A stretch of DNA of 64,000 nt from an uncultured Pelagimonas sp. (GTDB lineage Bacteria > Pseudomonadota > Alphaproteobacteria > Rhodobacterales > Rhodobacteraceae): NCBI GenBank assembly GCA_947497905.1, contig CANMIH010000006.1, positions 18,467 through 82,466 on the forward strand. The letters run 5' to 3'. A program made the position numbers and the translations under genes. Below are positions 43,634 through 51,611 of this stretch, piece after piece. Position 1 is the first letter of the stretch. Every line of letters begins with the position of its first letter. Below the pieces are notes generated by a model that worked only from the letters and a program-made list of their open reading frames with translations, was not told the DNA's origin and searched no databases.

Positions 43634-44440
43634 ATGAGCGGACTCTCAATTGAAAATCTGTCTATGCGCTTTGACCTGCCCAATGGCAGTTCCGTTCAGG
43701 CGCTTCAGGACGTGTCGCTTCAGTTGGCTGAAGGCGAACTACTAAGTGTGTTGGGGCCATCAGGCTGCGGCAAAACCACACTTCTCAATATTGTAGCTGG
43801 GTTTCTTGCCCCCACAGATGGCCAGCTTGTTCTGAATGGTCACCGGGTCTCTGGGCCGGATGCGGAACGGGGTATGGTCTTCCAGAAAGGCGCGTTGTTC
43901 GAATGGATGAGCGTCCGCGACAACGTCAGCTTTGGACCCCGCATGGCGGGCAAGCGCGAGGCAGAATGGGGCGAAGAGGTCGATCATCTGCTTGAAATCG
44001 TTGGATTGCAGGACTTCAAGGAAAAGGCGATTTACGAATTGTCCGGGGGCATGCAGCAGCGTGTGGCCTTGGCCCGCTGTCTGGCCAACCACCCCGATGT
44101 CATCTTGATGGATGAACCGCTGGGTGCGCTGGATGCGCTGACCCGCGAGAAAATGCAGAGCCTTGTGCTCAAGCTTTGGAAAGAAACCGGCAAAACGATC
44201 ATCTTGATCACCCACTCTGTGGAAGAGGCACTTTTGCTTGGCGAACGCCTGTTGGTTATGGCGCCGCGCCCGGGCCGCATTCACAAAGAGTATCGTCTGC
44301 CCTTTGCCGATCTTGGCGTGGGTCAGGATCTGCGTGAGGTCAAGAAACATCCTGAGTTCGCAGAACGGCGCGAGGAAATCCTCGGCATGATCTGGGATAT
44401 GGAAGAAGAAATTATGGGTCGTTCGGAGGAATCGGCATGA
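43634..44440 (+). CDS. tauB: taurine ABC transporter ATP-binding protein
   Basis: 268-residue nitrate/sulfonate/taurine-type ATPase: Walker A GPSGCGKTT, Q-loop FQKGALFEWMSV, signature LSGGMQQRVALARC, Walker B VILMDEPLGALD, H-loop THSV. Usual TauB is about 255-260 residues. AGGAG precedes the ATG. It overlaps the tauC start by four bases (ATGA). Confidence 0.93.
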   Translation: MSGLSIENLSMRFDLPNGSSVQALQDVSLQLAEGELLSVLGPSGCGKTTLLNIVAGFLAPTDGQLVLNGHRVSGPDAERGMVFQKGALFEWMSVRDNVSFGPRMAGKREAEWGEEVDHLLEIVGLQDFKEKAIYELSGGMQQRVALARCLANHPDVILMDEPLGALDALTREKMQSLVLKLWKETGKTIILITHSVEEALLLGERLLVMAPRPGRIHKEYRLPFADLGVGQDLREVKKHPEFAERREEILGMIWDMEEEIMGRSEESA

Positions 44441-45711
44441 GCGCGCTAATTGTCCTTCTGATCTATGTTGCGATCTTTGTCGGATCTTTTTTCCTGGTGA
44501 AACTGGCTGTGCAGAGCGCAACCAATGATTTCACCTCCCTGAAAACTGTTACTTTTGGTGATGAAAGCGCTGTGCGTCCCAACCGGATCGCGAGTGTCGT
44601 TTCGATTGTCAGCATCTTTGTGCTGTGGGGCGCCTTTACCGGGTCGAGCCTGTTGCCAGGGTTCTTGCATGCACCGGGTCCGTTTATTGGCGATGCAACC
44701 TTCACCTATACGGCTGAAGCCGATGGGCAGGCGGCAGATGATGCTACCGTGACTGTGCGTGTTTTCGAAGTCGGGACCGACGCGGAAGAGCCCACGGTCG
44801 AGGCTGGCGACGGCTGGGCCAAAAACGATGCGGCCACCATTGGTGCGTGGCGCTCGGGTCTGATCCGTGTCGACAAAAATGACGAATTTGGTCGCAAAGA
44901 AGGTCACCGTATCGTTGCTGTGAACGGCGAAGCAATTGCACCGGGTGGCGCAGTTGAGACCGAGTTTGGCCGCGTGGGCATGTCGCAAAAGGGCACGCTG
45001 AACTTTGTTCCGAACAAAGGATGGCAGATGGAGCCGATCTGGCTGCCAGCGCCCGAAGCGGTTGTGTCACGTATCGGATCGATTGCAGCGGAAGGATATC
45101 GTGGGTCGACCCTTTGGGAACACCTGGGCTACTCCCTGTTCCGTGTTGTGGTCGGGTTCTTCTTTGGTGCTCTGGTTGGTATTCCGCTGGGCTATGCCAT
45201 GGGTCTGAGCAACTGGTTCCGTGGCTGGTTTGATCCGATTGTGGAATTCATGCGCCCGGTTCCTCCTCTGGCCTTGATCCCTCTGGTCATCATCTGGGCT
45301 GGTATTGGGGAAACCGGTAAGATCATCCTGCTGTTCCTTGCTGCGCTGTGGATCATGGCCATTGCTGCACGGTCCGGTGTGTCGGGTGTGGCGATTTCCA
45401 AAGTCCACGCGGCCTATTCCCTTGGCGCGTCAAAAACCCAGATCATGCGTCACGTGATTGTGCCGAACTCTCTGCCTGAGATCTTCACAGGTGCTCGTGT
45501 CGCCATGGGGGTATGCTGGGGCACTGTTGTTGCTGCGGAACTCGTGGCAGCTGAACAGGGCGCAGGCATGATGATTATGGTGGCCTCGAAGTTCCAGAAC
45601 ACGGATATCGTGATCATGGGCATCGTGCTGATTGGCATCATCGGCTTTGGCATCGATATCCTGATGCGTATGGCTGAGAAGGCACTGGTGCCCTGGAAAG
45701 GCAAAATCTAA
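44437..45711 (+). CDS. tauC: taurine ABC transporter permease with inserted domain
   Basis: 424 residues against about 275 for E. coli TauC. After two N-terminal helices (LIVLLIYVAIFVGSFFLV; ASVVSIVSIFVLWGAFT) comes an extra segment of about 130 residues (roughly 90-220: FTYTAEADGQAADDATVTVRVFEVGTDAEEP... VSQKGTLNFVPNKGWQMEPIW), apparently periplasmic and beta-rich. The standard permease core follows (TLWEHLGYSLFRVVVGFFFGALVGIPLG; EAA loop AAYSLGASKTQIMRHVIVPNSLPEIFTG). The segment has a possible PDZ-like stretch (GRKEGHRIVAVNGEAIAPGG), though this is a weak impression. It ends in a strong terminator. Confidence 0.9.
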   Translation: MSALIVLLIYVAIFVGSFFLVKLAVQSATNDFTSLKTVTFGDESAVRPNRIASVVSIVSIFVLWGAFTGSSLLPGFLHAPGPFIGDATFTYTAEADGQAADDATVTVRVFEVGTDAEEPTVEAGDGWAKNDAATIGAWRSGLIRVDKNDEFGRKEGHRIVAVNGEAIAPGGAVETEFGRVGMSQKGTLNFVPNKGWQMEPIWLPAPEAVVSRIGSIAAEGYRGSTLWEHLGYSLFRVVVGFFFGALVGIPLGYAMGLSNWFRGWFDPIVEFMRPVPPLALIPLVIIWAGIGETGKIILLFLAALWIMAIAARSGVSGVAISKVHAAYSLGASKTQIMRHVIVPNSLPEIFTGARVAMGVCWGTVVAAELVAAEQGAGMMIMVASKFQNTDIVIMGIVLIGIIGFGIDILMRMAEKALVPWKGKI

Positions 45712-45735
45712 GTCCGGCAAAGGACATCGAGCAAG

Positions 45736-45763
45736 AAAGGGCGGGGATTTCCCCGCCCTTTTT
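45736..45763. terminator. terminator after tauC
   Basis: AAAGGGCGGGG-ATTT-CCCCGCCCTTTTT, 24 nt after the tauC stop. The A-run on the other side lets it serve the convergent HxlR gene as well. Confidence 0.9.
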
Positions 45764-45767
45764 GTGT

Positions 45768-46211
45768 CTAACGCGCAGACCCCAGAATTTCTGCGTCAAC
45801 GCGGTCAATTTCGGCTTCGTACCAAGCGAGGGTTTTGTTCGGGTCAGACCGATACGCCTCGGCAAACGAGGCCGGAGCCTCGGTGCCTTCATCGTAGAGG
45901 GTCGACCAAACCATCATGCTGAGCAGCGCGGGTAGCACATCGCGGGCTTTTCGCGTTGGAAAGTAGCAAACCCTGCTGGCTTTCCGAGGATCGGTCTGCC
46001 GGTCAAGCATCTTTGCCTCTTCCAGTTTGGCGAGCCTGTTGGCCAGAATGTTTGTGGAAATCCCCTCGGGCGCGTTCAGAAAATCGCTATAGGTGCGCCG
46101 ACCCAGCAGCAGCACATCCCGCAGGATCAGGAAACACCACTTGTCGCCGAATATGCCCGCGGCATAGCGGGTCGGGCATCCGTACCATTGGGTGATCTGC
46201 GCGGGTTTCAT
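45768..46211 (-). CDS. HxlR-family transcriptional regulator
   Basis: 147-residue winged-helix protein of the HxlR/MarR-like family: CPTRYAAGIFGDKWCFLILRDVLLLGRRTYSDFLNAPEGISTNILANRLAKLEEAKMLDRQTDP, where GDKWCFLILRD is the family start and SDFL..GIS.N.L..RL..L is the DNA-reading helix. An early cysteine pair (C near 11 and 26) could sense electrophiles or redox. ATG 46211 follows GAGG; ATG 46220 is an alternative. Divergent from the VOC gene across an operator-like region. Confidence 0.9.
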   Translation of the reverse strand: MKPAQITQWYGCPTRYAAGIFGDKWCFLILRDVLLLGRRTYSDFLNAPEGISTNILANRLAKLEEAKMLDRQTDPRKASRVCYFPTRKARDVLPALLSMMVWSTLYDEGTEAPASFAEAYRSDPNKTLAWYEAEIDRVDAEILGSAR

Positions 46212-46239
46212 AGGCCTCATATAAAAGTTCGAGATTCAT

Positions 46240-46281
46240 CTTGCAATGTGCAAGTGGAATCGCTACGCCATATCCACTTGC
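46240..46281. promoter_or_regulatory. HxlR-type operator with three CTTGC/GCAAG half sites
   Basis: CTTGC-AATGT-GCAAG (46240-46254) overlaps GCAAGTGGA (46250-46258), which pairs with TCCACTTGC (46273-46281), a perfect 9-bp repeat. It lies between the two divergent genes and is the natural binding site for the HxlR protein, regulating both directions. Confidence 0.65.
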
Positions 46282-46303
46282 AAAATGAAAGAGGATTTGA
46301 AGG

Positions 46304-46654
46304 ATGCCATCTCCATTTGTTTGGTTCGACAACATTGGGTCCGCCCGTCAGGAAACAACGCGCTTTTTGCAAAATGCGTTTGGGTGGGCGGATCAGGACA
46401 TCGGTCCCATGACATTTCTGACCGCAGACGGGCAGGATAAGCCTTTTGCCGCCACCGCTGATGCCATGGAAGGCGTTTCGGGATGGGTGCCGTATTTGGA
46501 AGTTGAGGATCTGGCTGAAGCCGTTGCCAATGCCCGCGCGCACGGCGCCGTTATTCTTGCCGAAAACCTGAAAGGCCCGGCAGGTGATGCGAGTTTCATC
46601 CGTGATCCGGGCGGCGCGCCGCTTGCGTTGTGGAAACGTGCGCCGGGTATGTAG
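46304..46654 (+). CDS. VOC-superfamily protein (glyoxalase-like)
   Basis: 116 residues of the short glyoxalase/dioxygenase fold: PFVWFDNIGSARQETTRFLQNAFGW, MTFLTADGQDKPFAA, VPYLEVEDLAEAVANARAHGAVILAENLKGPAGDASFIRDPGGAPLALWK. The substrate is unknown. It is divergent from the HxlR gene, and the paired operator suggests that it is the target, perhaps for detoxification of reactive compounds. GAGG at 46291-46294 serves ATG 46304. Confidence 0.85.
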   Translation: MPSPFVWFDNIGSARQETTRFLQNAFGWADQDIGPMTFLTADGQDKPFAATADAMEGVSGWVPYLEVEDLAEAVANARAHGAVILAENLKGPAGDASFIRDPGGAPLALWKRAPGM

Positions 46655-46662
46655 AGGCCGAA

Positions 46663-47061
46663 ATGAATAGGCTTTTACTCGCCGCAGCGGCCTACATCGT
46701 GATTGTCTTCCCACTGGCGGTGCTGTGGCATGCCGGCTTGTTCAAGGAAAGATATGATGCCTTTGGGTACTTTTCGGGTGACCCAAATATCCCTGTTGGA
46801 CTGCTGTCCATTGTCATCCAAGGCATTGTTTTGTCCGTCCTCTATCCGCGATTTCAATCTGACAGGGCGGGCTTTGGACGCGCGTTTCAGTTTGCCGGTC
46901 TAACGGGCGCGTTTTTCTGGACGTCGCATGTTCTTGGGCTTGTGGCTAAGCACAACGTTCCAAACGCGCTTGGCTTTGTTGTGATGGAAACGGGGTATCT
47001 TGTCGGGCAATTCGGGCTACTCGCCCTTGCGCTCGGTTTGATCTATCGGCGCGCGCCGTGA
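46663..47061 (+). CDS. small four-helix membrane protein
   Basis: 132 residues with four predicted membrane helices (LLLAAAAYIVIVFPLAVLWHAGLF, IPVGLLSIVIQGIVLSVLYP, FAGLTGAFFWTSHVLGLVA, GYLVGQFGLLALALGLIY). ATG 46663 follows GAGG. It begins 9 bp after the VOC stop, so it is co-transcribed and likely under the same HxlR control. I do not recognise a specific family; the His-Ala-Gly and Phe-rich helices loosely recall DUF1761-type proteins. Confidence 0.75.
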   Translation: MNRLLLAAAAYIVIVFPLAVLWHAGLFKERYDAFGYFSGDPNIPVGLLSIVIQGIVLSVLYPRFQSDRAGFGRAFQFAGLTGAFFWTSHVLGLVAKHNVPNALGFVVMETGYLVGQFGLLALALGLIYRRAP

Positions 47062-47067
47062 TTGCGC

Positions 47068-47098
47068 CGTAAAGGGTCGAGACAATCGACCCTTTACG
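47068..47098. terminator. 13-bp perfect hairpin between convergent genes
   Basis: CGTAAAGGGTCGA-GACAA-TCGACCCTTTACG. A U-tract is absent on either side, but the stem is perfect and lies exactly between the ends of the membrane-protein gene and the zinc-ribbon gene. Confidence 0.65.
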
Positions 47099-47106
47099 CG
47101 TTCAAA

Positions 47107-48015
47107 TCATTCAGTCGGAGTTTCAGAGGCCGCATCTCGTGCGTCGGAGGCTTCTGAACTGAAGCCATCCAGCGCTTGCAGAAGCTCAGTAAACTTCTGA
47201 TCCAGCCAAACCCGACCATTGTCGACGGCAGCCACATAGCTGTCGAGCAGCGGCTGTACCTGCGGCACGGTCTCTGCAATCTGCGCGGCAAAGGCATAGA
47301 CCCCCGTGGCCGCACCGCCGAGCGCGATCATGGTCAGGAAACCTCCGCCAAAGCCGCCCTTTTTCGCAGGTGGCACATCGGCCACGGTCTCGCGTTCCGC
47401 ACTGTCAATTGCGCGCGGCTGGTTTGAGGCACGCAGGGTCTGGTTGATTTCATCGACATCAGGAAGCAGATCCCGGCGCGAGCTCGCTGCTGCTGCGGCG
47501 GCTGCCGCTTCCATGGCGCTGTCCTGCTCATCTTCGGCTGGAATTCCCGGCTCGTGCGTTGGAGCGGAAACCGTGCGCTCGTCGCCGCGCAGGCGCGCCA
47601 TACGTTCGCGTGCTTGACGGGATCGGCGGGTCTGTTCATCCTCCGCGGGTTCCTGCAGGCCAAGATCAGGCTGGCTTTCAATGGTTTCGGCAGCCCGTTG
47701 GCGGGCCTCATATTCCCGCTCTTCCTGAAAAAGAGCCGCCATATCAGGGTCAAGCCCGCGCGGTTTGGGGGCTTGTTGAACAGGGGCCTCAGGGTCGGCA
47801 ACCTCCGGGGCGGGGGCTGGCGGTTCTGGGTCGTCCTGCCACTGGGTATCTGGCACGGGCTGTTGCAGCTCATCGGCCAGATCGGGGTCGTCATCAGGAT
47901 GGCGTTGATACCAGGTGTGACCGCAGTTTGAACACTGCACATCACGGCCACCGTCCGGGATAACATCCACCGGAACTTCGTATTGTGCCCCACAATTTGG
48001 ACAGATCAGCCGCAT
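47107..48015 (-). CDS. MJ0042-type zinc-ribbon membrane protein
   Basis: 302 residues: N-terminal zinc ribbon (Cys5, Cys8, Cys28, Cys31 in CPNCGAQYEV...VQCSNCGHTW), a long proline- and charged-residue linker with an alanine run near residue 170, one membrane helix (about 225-245, GGFLTMIALGGAATGVYAF), and a C-terminal periplasmic tail. The ribbon is cytoplasmic, the tail outside. Function unknown in alphaproteobacteria. ATG 48015 chosen; GTG 48024 (three residues earlier) has a comparable ribosome binding site. Divergent from ftsE. Confidence 0.85.
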   Translation of the reverse strand: MRLICPNCGAQYEVPVDVIPDGGRDVQCSNCGHTWYQRHPDDDPDLADELQQPVPDTQWQDDPEPPAPAPEVADPEAPVQQAPKPRGLDPDMAALFQEEREYEARQRAAETIESQPDLGLQEPAEDEQTRRSRQARERMARLRGDERTVSAPTHEPGIPAEDEQDSAMEAAAAAAAASSRRDLLPDVDEINQTLRASNQPRAIDSAERETVADVPPAKKGGFGGGFLTMIALGGAATGVYAFAAQIAETVPQVQPLLDSYVAAVDNGRVWLDQKFTELLQALDGFSSEASDARDAASETPTE

Positions 48016-48181
48016 TCTGCTCACCTTGCTCTCCCTGCCAACCCAGAATTGTACCTTAGCTCTTTTCGGTCAATAGGTTGCACAGATAAAGGGGAAATGT
48101 CCAATTCATTGCGCGCCACATTGCAACCAACGCGCCCTTGCGGCACAACAGGGCGGCAAACAAGAGAAAAACGGTGATGGT

Positions 48182-48859
48182 GTGATCGAGCTCGAGAACG
48201 TGGCCTATTCCTATGGTGGGGATGATTTGCTGGCAGGGATGTCACTGCAGATCGCGCCGGGTTCGTTTCATTTTCTAACTGGTCCTTCTGGTGCCGGTAA
48301 AACGACGCTGCTCAAGCTGTGTTACGGTGCGCTGCGCCCAACAAGTGGTCAGCTGACGATTTTTGGCCAGGATGTGCAAACGCTGGGGCGCGATGACGTG
48401 GCCATGGCCCGCCGGCGCATCGGTGTTGTACATCAGGATTGCCAGTTTCTGGATCATTTGCCCCTGCAGGAAAATATCGCGCTTCCGCTGACAGTCTCCG
48501 GGCAGGCCTCTCCCGAGCAGGCAGGAAACCTGCACGAGTTGATGTCCTGGGTTGGGCTTTTGGGCAAAGAAGATGCCTTGCCACCAGAATTGTCGGGTGG
48601 TGAACGTCAGCGGGCTGCGCTGGCGCGGGCGTTGATCCTGTCGCCGGATGTTATTCTGGCCGATGAGCCGACGGGCAATGTAGATTGGGAAATGTCCCAG
48701 AGATTGCTGCGGCTCTTGGTTGAGTTGAATAAGATGGGCAAAACCATCTTGATTGCCACACATGATCTGATGTTGATCCGCGCAGCAAAGTCGCAGGTAT
48801 CGACACGGGTGTTGCGCATCGCCAATCGTCAATTGATCGCTGCGGGGGCTGAGCTGTGA
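48182..48859 (+). CDS. ftsE: cell-division ATPase FtsE
   Basis: 225-residue ABC-type ATPase without a transporter role: FtsEX controls periplasmic peptidoglycan hydrolases at the septum. Walker A GPSGAGKTT, Q-loop HQDCQFLDHL, signature LSGGERQRAALARAL, Walker B VILADEPTGNVD, H-loop THD. Start GTG 48182 (no ATG available). The stop overlaps the ftsX start by one base. Divergent from the zinc-ribbon gene. Confidence 0.93.
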   Translation: MIELENVAYSYGGDDLLAGMSLQIAPGSFHFLTGPSGAGKTTLLKLCYGALRPTSGQLTIFGQDVQTLGRDDVAMARRRIGVVHQDCQFLDHLPLQENIALPLTVSGQASPEQAGNLHELMSWVGLLGKEDALPPELSGGERQRAALARALILSPDVILADEPTGNVDWEMSQRLLRLLVELNKMGKTILIATHDLMLIRAAKSQVSTRVLRIANRQLIAAGAEL

Positions 48860-49761
48860 TGTGGTTTAGAACCATGCTGTGGGCCGTGTTGCGCGGTGAC
48901 AAGGCGGCGGACCGCGTTGTGCCCCCGTCGGGATTTACAGTGCGCCTGACGCTGTTCACCTCGGCAGCGATGGCCTTTCTGACGGTCTTTGCGCTGGCGT
49001 TGTCCCTTGCTGCGGGCCGTTTGGCCGCCGACTGGGGCGATGTCCTCGCGCGAAGTTCAACCCTGCGCATTTCCGCCCCCGCCGGGCAAATGGCCGAACA
49101 AACCGCCACAGCCCTGAAGGTGCTGGAGCAGACACCGGGTGTATTAGAAGCCCGCGCGCTATCGGATGCCGAACAGCAAGAGCTGTTAGAGCCATGGTTT
49201 GGACCGGATCTGCCGGTGGAGAGCCTGCCGGTGCCCCGCCTGATTGCAATCACGGAAACGCCTGCGGGCTATGACAGCGCAGGGCTGCGGTTGCGTCTTC
49301 AGGCCGAGGTGCCGGGGGCGGTGTTGGATGAGCACACCCGCTGGCGCAGGCCTTTGGTGACTGCGGCTGGCCGGTTGCGCCTGTTGGGCTGGGTGGCAAT
49401 CCTGCTTCTGGCCAGTGTGACCGGGGCTATGGTGACGCTGGCGGCCAATGCTGCGCTTTCCGCCAATGCGCAGGTGATTGCAGTTCTACGGCTTGTCGGG
49501 GCAACCGATGCCTATATCGCCTCGGCCTTTGTGCGCCGCTTTACCCAGCGCACGTTGACAGGTGGGGCAGTTGGAACCGCGCTTGCGGTGGCCGCGCTAT
49601 CCGTGATGCCGGGGGCAACCGAAACCGGCGGGTTCCTCACCGGATTGCGCTTTGAAGGTTGGCACTGGGTGCTGCCACTGTGTGTCCCACCATTGGCCGC
49701 GGCCGTTGGGTTTGCTGCAACTGACGCCGCCGCTCGGCGCGTATTGGGAGATCTGGCCTGA
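48859..49761 (+). CDS. ftsX: cell-division membrane protein FtsX
   Basis: 300 residues with four predicted membrane helices (about 35-55, 175-195, 225-245 and near the C-terminus) and an extracytoplasmic loop (SSTLRISAPAGQMAEQTATALKVLEQTPGVLEARALSDAEQQEL) between TM1 and TM2, the FtsX layout. The conserved cytoplasmic turn QVIAVLRLVGATDAYIASAFVRRF is present. ATG 48859 overlaps the ftsE stop (TGATG); a GTG at 48856 is an alternative. The stop overlaps plsC by one base. Confidence 0.92.
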   Translation: MWFRTMLWAVLRGDKAADRVVPPSGFTVRLTLFTSAAMAFLTVFALALSLAAGRLAADWGDVLARSSTLRISAPAGQMAEQTATALKVLEQTPGVLEARALSDAEQQELLEPWFGPDLPVESLPVPRLIAITETPAGYDSAGLRLRLQAEVPGAVLDEHTRWRRPLVTAAGRLRLLGWVAILLLASVTGAMVTLAANAALSANAQVIAVLRLVGATDAYIASAFVRRFTQRTLTGGAVGTALAVAALSVMPGATETGGFLTGLRFEGWHWVLPLCVPPLAAAVGFAATDAAARRVLGDLA

Positions 49762-50516
49762 TGCAATGGCTGCTTTCACTGATTTATGTGATCCAGGTTT
49801 ATACGGCCATGGCCGTGCTGGGGATCACCCTGTTTCCTCTGGCCGTGGCCAGCCCCAAAGGCGCACGCTTTGCCTGTAAGTGTTTTGCCCGCTGGGCAAT
49901 CTGGACCGCGGGCTGGATGCTGGGCCTCAAAGCTGAGGTACGGGGACCGGTGCCGCAGGGCGAGGTTGTGGTCGCAGCCAAACACCAGTCGTTCTTTGAT
50001 ATCCTGATTATCTTCAATGCGCTGCCCTCTGCGAAATTCATCATGAAGCGCGAGTTGCTTTGGACCCCATTTGTCGGGGTTTACGGGCTGCGTCTCGGAT
50101 GTGTGCCGGTCAATCGTGGAAAGCGTGGGCAGGCTGTGGCCAAGATGCTTGAGGATGTCAAAAAAGGCGCGGCTTTGCCCGGTCAGCTGGTGATCTACCC
50201 GCAGGGCACCCGTGTCGCGCCCGGTGTCGACAAACCTTATAAGGTGGGCACAGCCGCGATTTACGGTGAGACAGGCCAACCTTGCGTGCCCGCCGCCACC
50301 AATGTGGGGCTATTCTGGCCGCGCACTGGGATCTTGCGCAAGCCCGGTTTGGCCGTGGTCGAATTTCTTGAGCCGATCCCACCGGGATTGGGCAAAACTG
50401 AGTTTATGCAAACATTGGAAAGCCGGATCGAAGAGCGGTCAAACGCCCTGATGCGGGAAGGGGGATTTGATGTCGAAGATCACAACACTGGAAAAGCTGA
50501 ACGCGCTCTACGCTGA
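49761..50516 (+). CDS. plsC: 1-acyl-sn-glycerol-3-phosphate acyltransferase
   Basis: Converts lysophosphatidate to phosphatidate at the inner membrane. 251 residues: N-terminal hydrophobic helix, the HX4D catalytic motif HQSFFD (His75-Asp80), and the acyl-donor loop with YPQGTR. ATG 49761 overlaps the ftsX stop by one base, so phospholipid and division genes are co-expressed. The gene end overlaps the flavoprotein gene by 47 bp. Confidence 0.92.
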   Translation: MQWLLSLIYVIQVYTAMAVLGITLFPLAVASPKGARFACKCFARWAIWTAGWMLGLKAEVRGPVPQGEVVVAAKHQSFFDILIIFNALPSAKFIMKRELLWTPFVGVYGLRLGCVPVNRGKRGQAVAKMLEDVKKGAALPGQLVIYPQGTRVAPGVDKPYKVGTAAIYGETGQPCVPAATNVGLFWPRTGILRKPGLAVVEFLEPIPPGLGKTEFMQTLESRIEERSNALMREGGFDVEDHNTGKAERALR

Positions 50517-51072
50517 GCCGGTTGAGGCCTCGATCCGCAAGGTCGCATCCCATCTGACCCCGCTCTATCGCAAATGGATCGAAGGCGCGCGGTTCTGTGT
50601 GCTGTCGACTGTTGGCCCGGACGGAGTGCATGGCAGCCCACGGGGAGACGATGGCCCAGTTGTTCGGATCGGAGACGCCAAAACCCTGTTGATGCCAGAC
50701 TGGCGCGGCAACAACCGCTTGGATTGTCTGCGTGACATCGTTCAGGACGGGCGGGTCGCTGTGCTATTTATGGTGCCGGGCACCAACACCACAGTGCGGG
50801 TGAATGGTCGCGCCTTTTTGACGGATGATCTGGAGATGCGCCAGAGCTTTGCCCGCAAGTCCATTTTGCCCGCCTCGGTGATCGTGATCGAACTGGACGA
50901 AGTATATACCCAATGCGCTAAGGCGCTGATGCGCTCGGGGCTTTGGTCGCGGGACGATGGATCAGATGTGCCCACTGTGGGCCAGATTCTGGCGGATATG
51001 ACCGACAATGAACTTGGCGGTGCTGAGTATGATGCAGGCTATGCGGAATACGCGAAATCTCGGATGTGGTGA
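50470..51072 (+). CDS. pyridoxamine-5'-phosphate-oxidase-like FMN protein (MSMEG_1061 type)
   Basis: 200 residues of the FMN-binding split-barrel fold: WIEGARFCVLSTVGPDGVHGSPRGDDGPVVRIGDAKTLLMPDWRGNNRLDCLRDIV and VNGRAFLTDD. This is the family in which flavin-dependent oxidoreductases of unknown substrate cluster. ATG 50470 follows GGAAGGGGG; the gene overlaps plsC by 47 bp, an unusually long overlap that implies strict co-expression. Function unknown. Confidence 0.85.
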   Translation: MSKITTLEKLNALYAEPVEASIRKVASHLTPLYRKWIEGARFCVLSTVGPDGVHGSPRGDDGPVVRIGDAKTLLMPDWRGNNRLDCLRDIVQDGRVAVLFMVPGTNTTVRVNGRAFLTDDLEMRQSFARKSILPASVIVIELDEVYTQCAKALMRSGLWSRDDGSDVPTVGQILADMTDNELGGAEYDAGYAEYAKSRMW

Positions 51073-51081
51073 GCAGATCGC

Positions 51082-51510
51082 TCACCCGGCCTGTTCCGTT
51101 CCCGGCATCAGCGCCTGCTCGAAGTCATGAAACACCTGATCAAGAAACGGCAGCCAAGTCGCTTCGACCTTTGCCTGTTCCGCACCGTCCGCGCAAAGAG
51201 CCGCCAGAATGGCCTTGTGAAAGGCATGTTTCGCGGTGGCCAGTTCGGGTGAGGTGAGTTTCAGGCCACGGTGAGATTGTGCAAATTTATCCGCAAAGGC
51301 CCGCGTGCTTTGACCGCCAACCACAGAGCGCATCATGTCACCGATGAATTTCTCAAACATCTCGGTCTGACGCACATCGTTTTTGAGAAAATGCGCTTCG
51401 AGGTTTGGAGCCTGCTCGAGGAGCTTGCCATAAAAGACCTGTCGAAGCGTGGCTTTGTTTTGAAACAGGGCGGGCAGTGAGCTGCCCAAAACTGCGGTAT
51501 CAATCAACAT
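51082..51510 (-). CDS. single-domain globin
   Basis: 142 residues of globin-like pattern: SSLPALFQNKATLRQVFYGKLLEQAPNLEAHFLKNDVRQTEMFEKFIGDMMRSVVGG, then FADKFAQSHRGLKLTSPELATAKHAFHKAILAAL with proximal His80 in SHRGL, and a final helix ATWLPFLDQVFHDFEQAL. It resembles bacterial haemoglobin-like oxygen or NO sensors rather than flavohaemoglobin (no reductase domain). Stands alone, convergent with the flavoprotein operon. Confidence 0.7.
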   Translation of the reverse strand: MLIDTAVLGSSLPALFQNKATLRQVFYGKLLEQAPNLEAHFLKNDVRQTEMFEKFIGDMMRSVVGGQSTRAFADKFAQSHRGLKLTSPELATAKHAFHKAILAALCADGAEQAKVEATWLPFLDQVFHDFEQALMPGTEQAG

Positions 51511-51611
51511 ATGAACCTCATTAACTGAGGGTTATGATACCTTAAGGGTGGTTAATTTTCTCTCAATTGGTCGGCAGATGACCCGCCCGTACCCCATGGT
51601 ATTTGGCAGGT

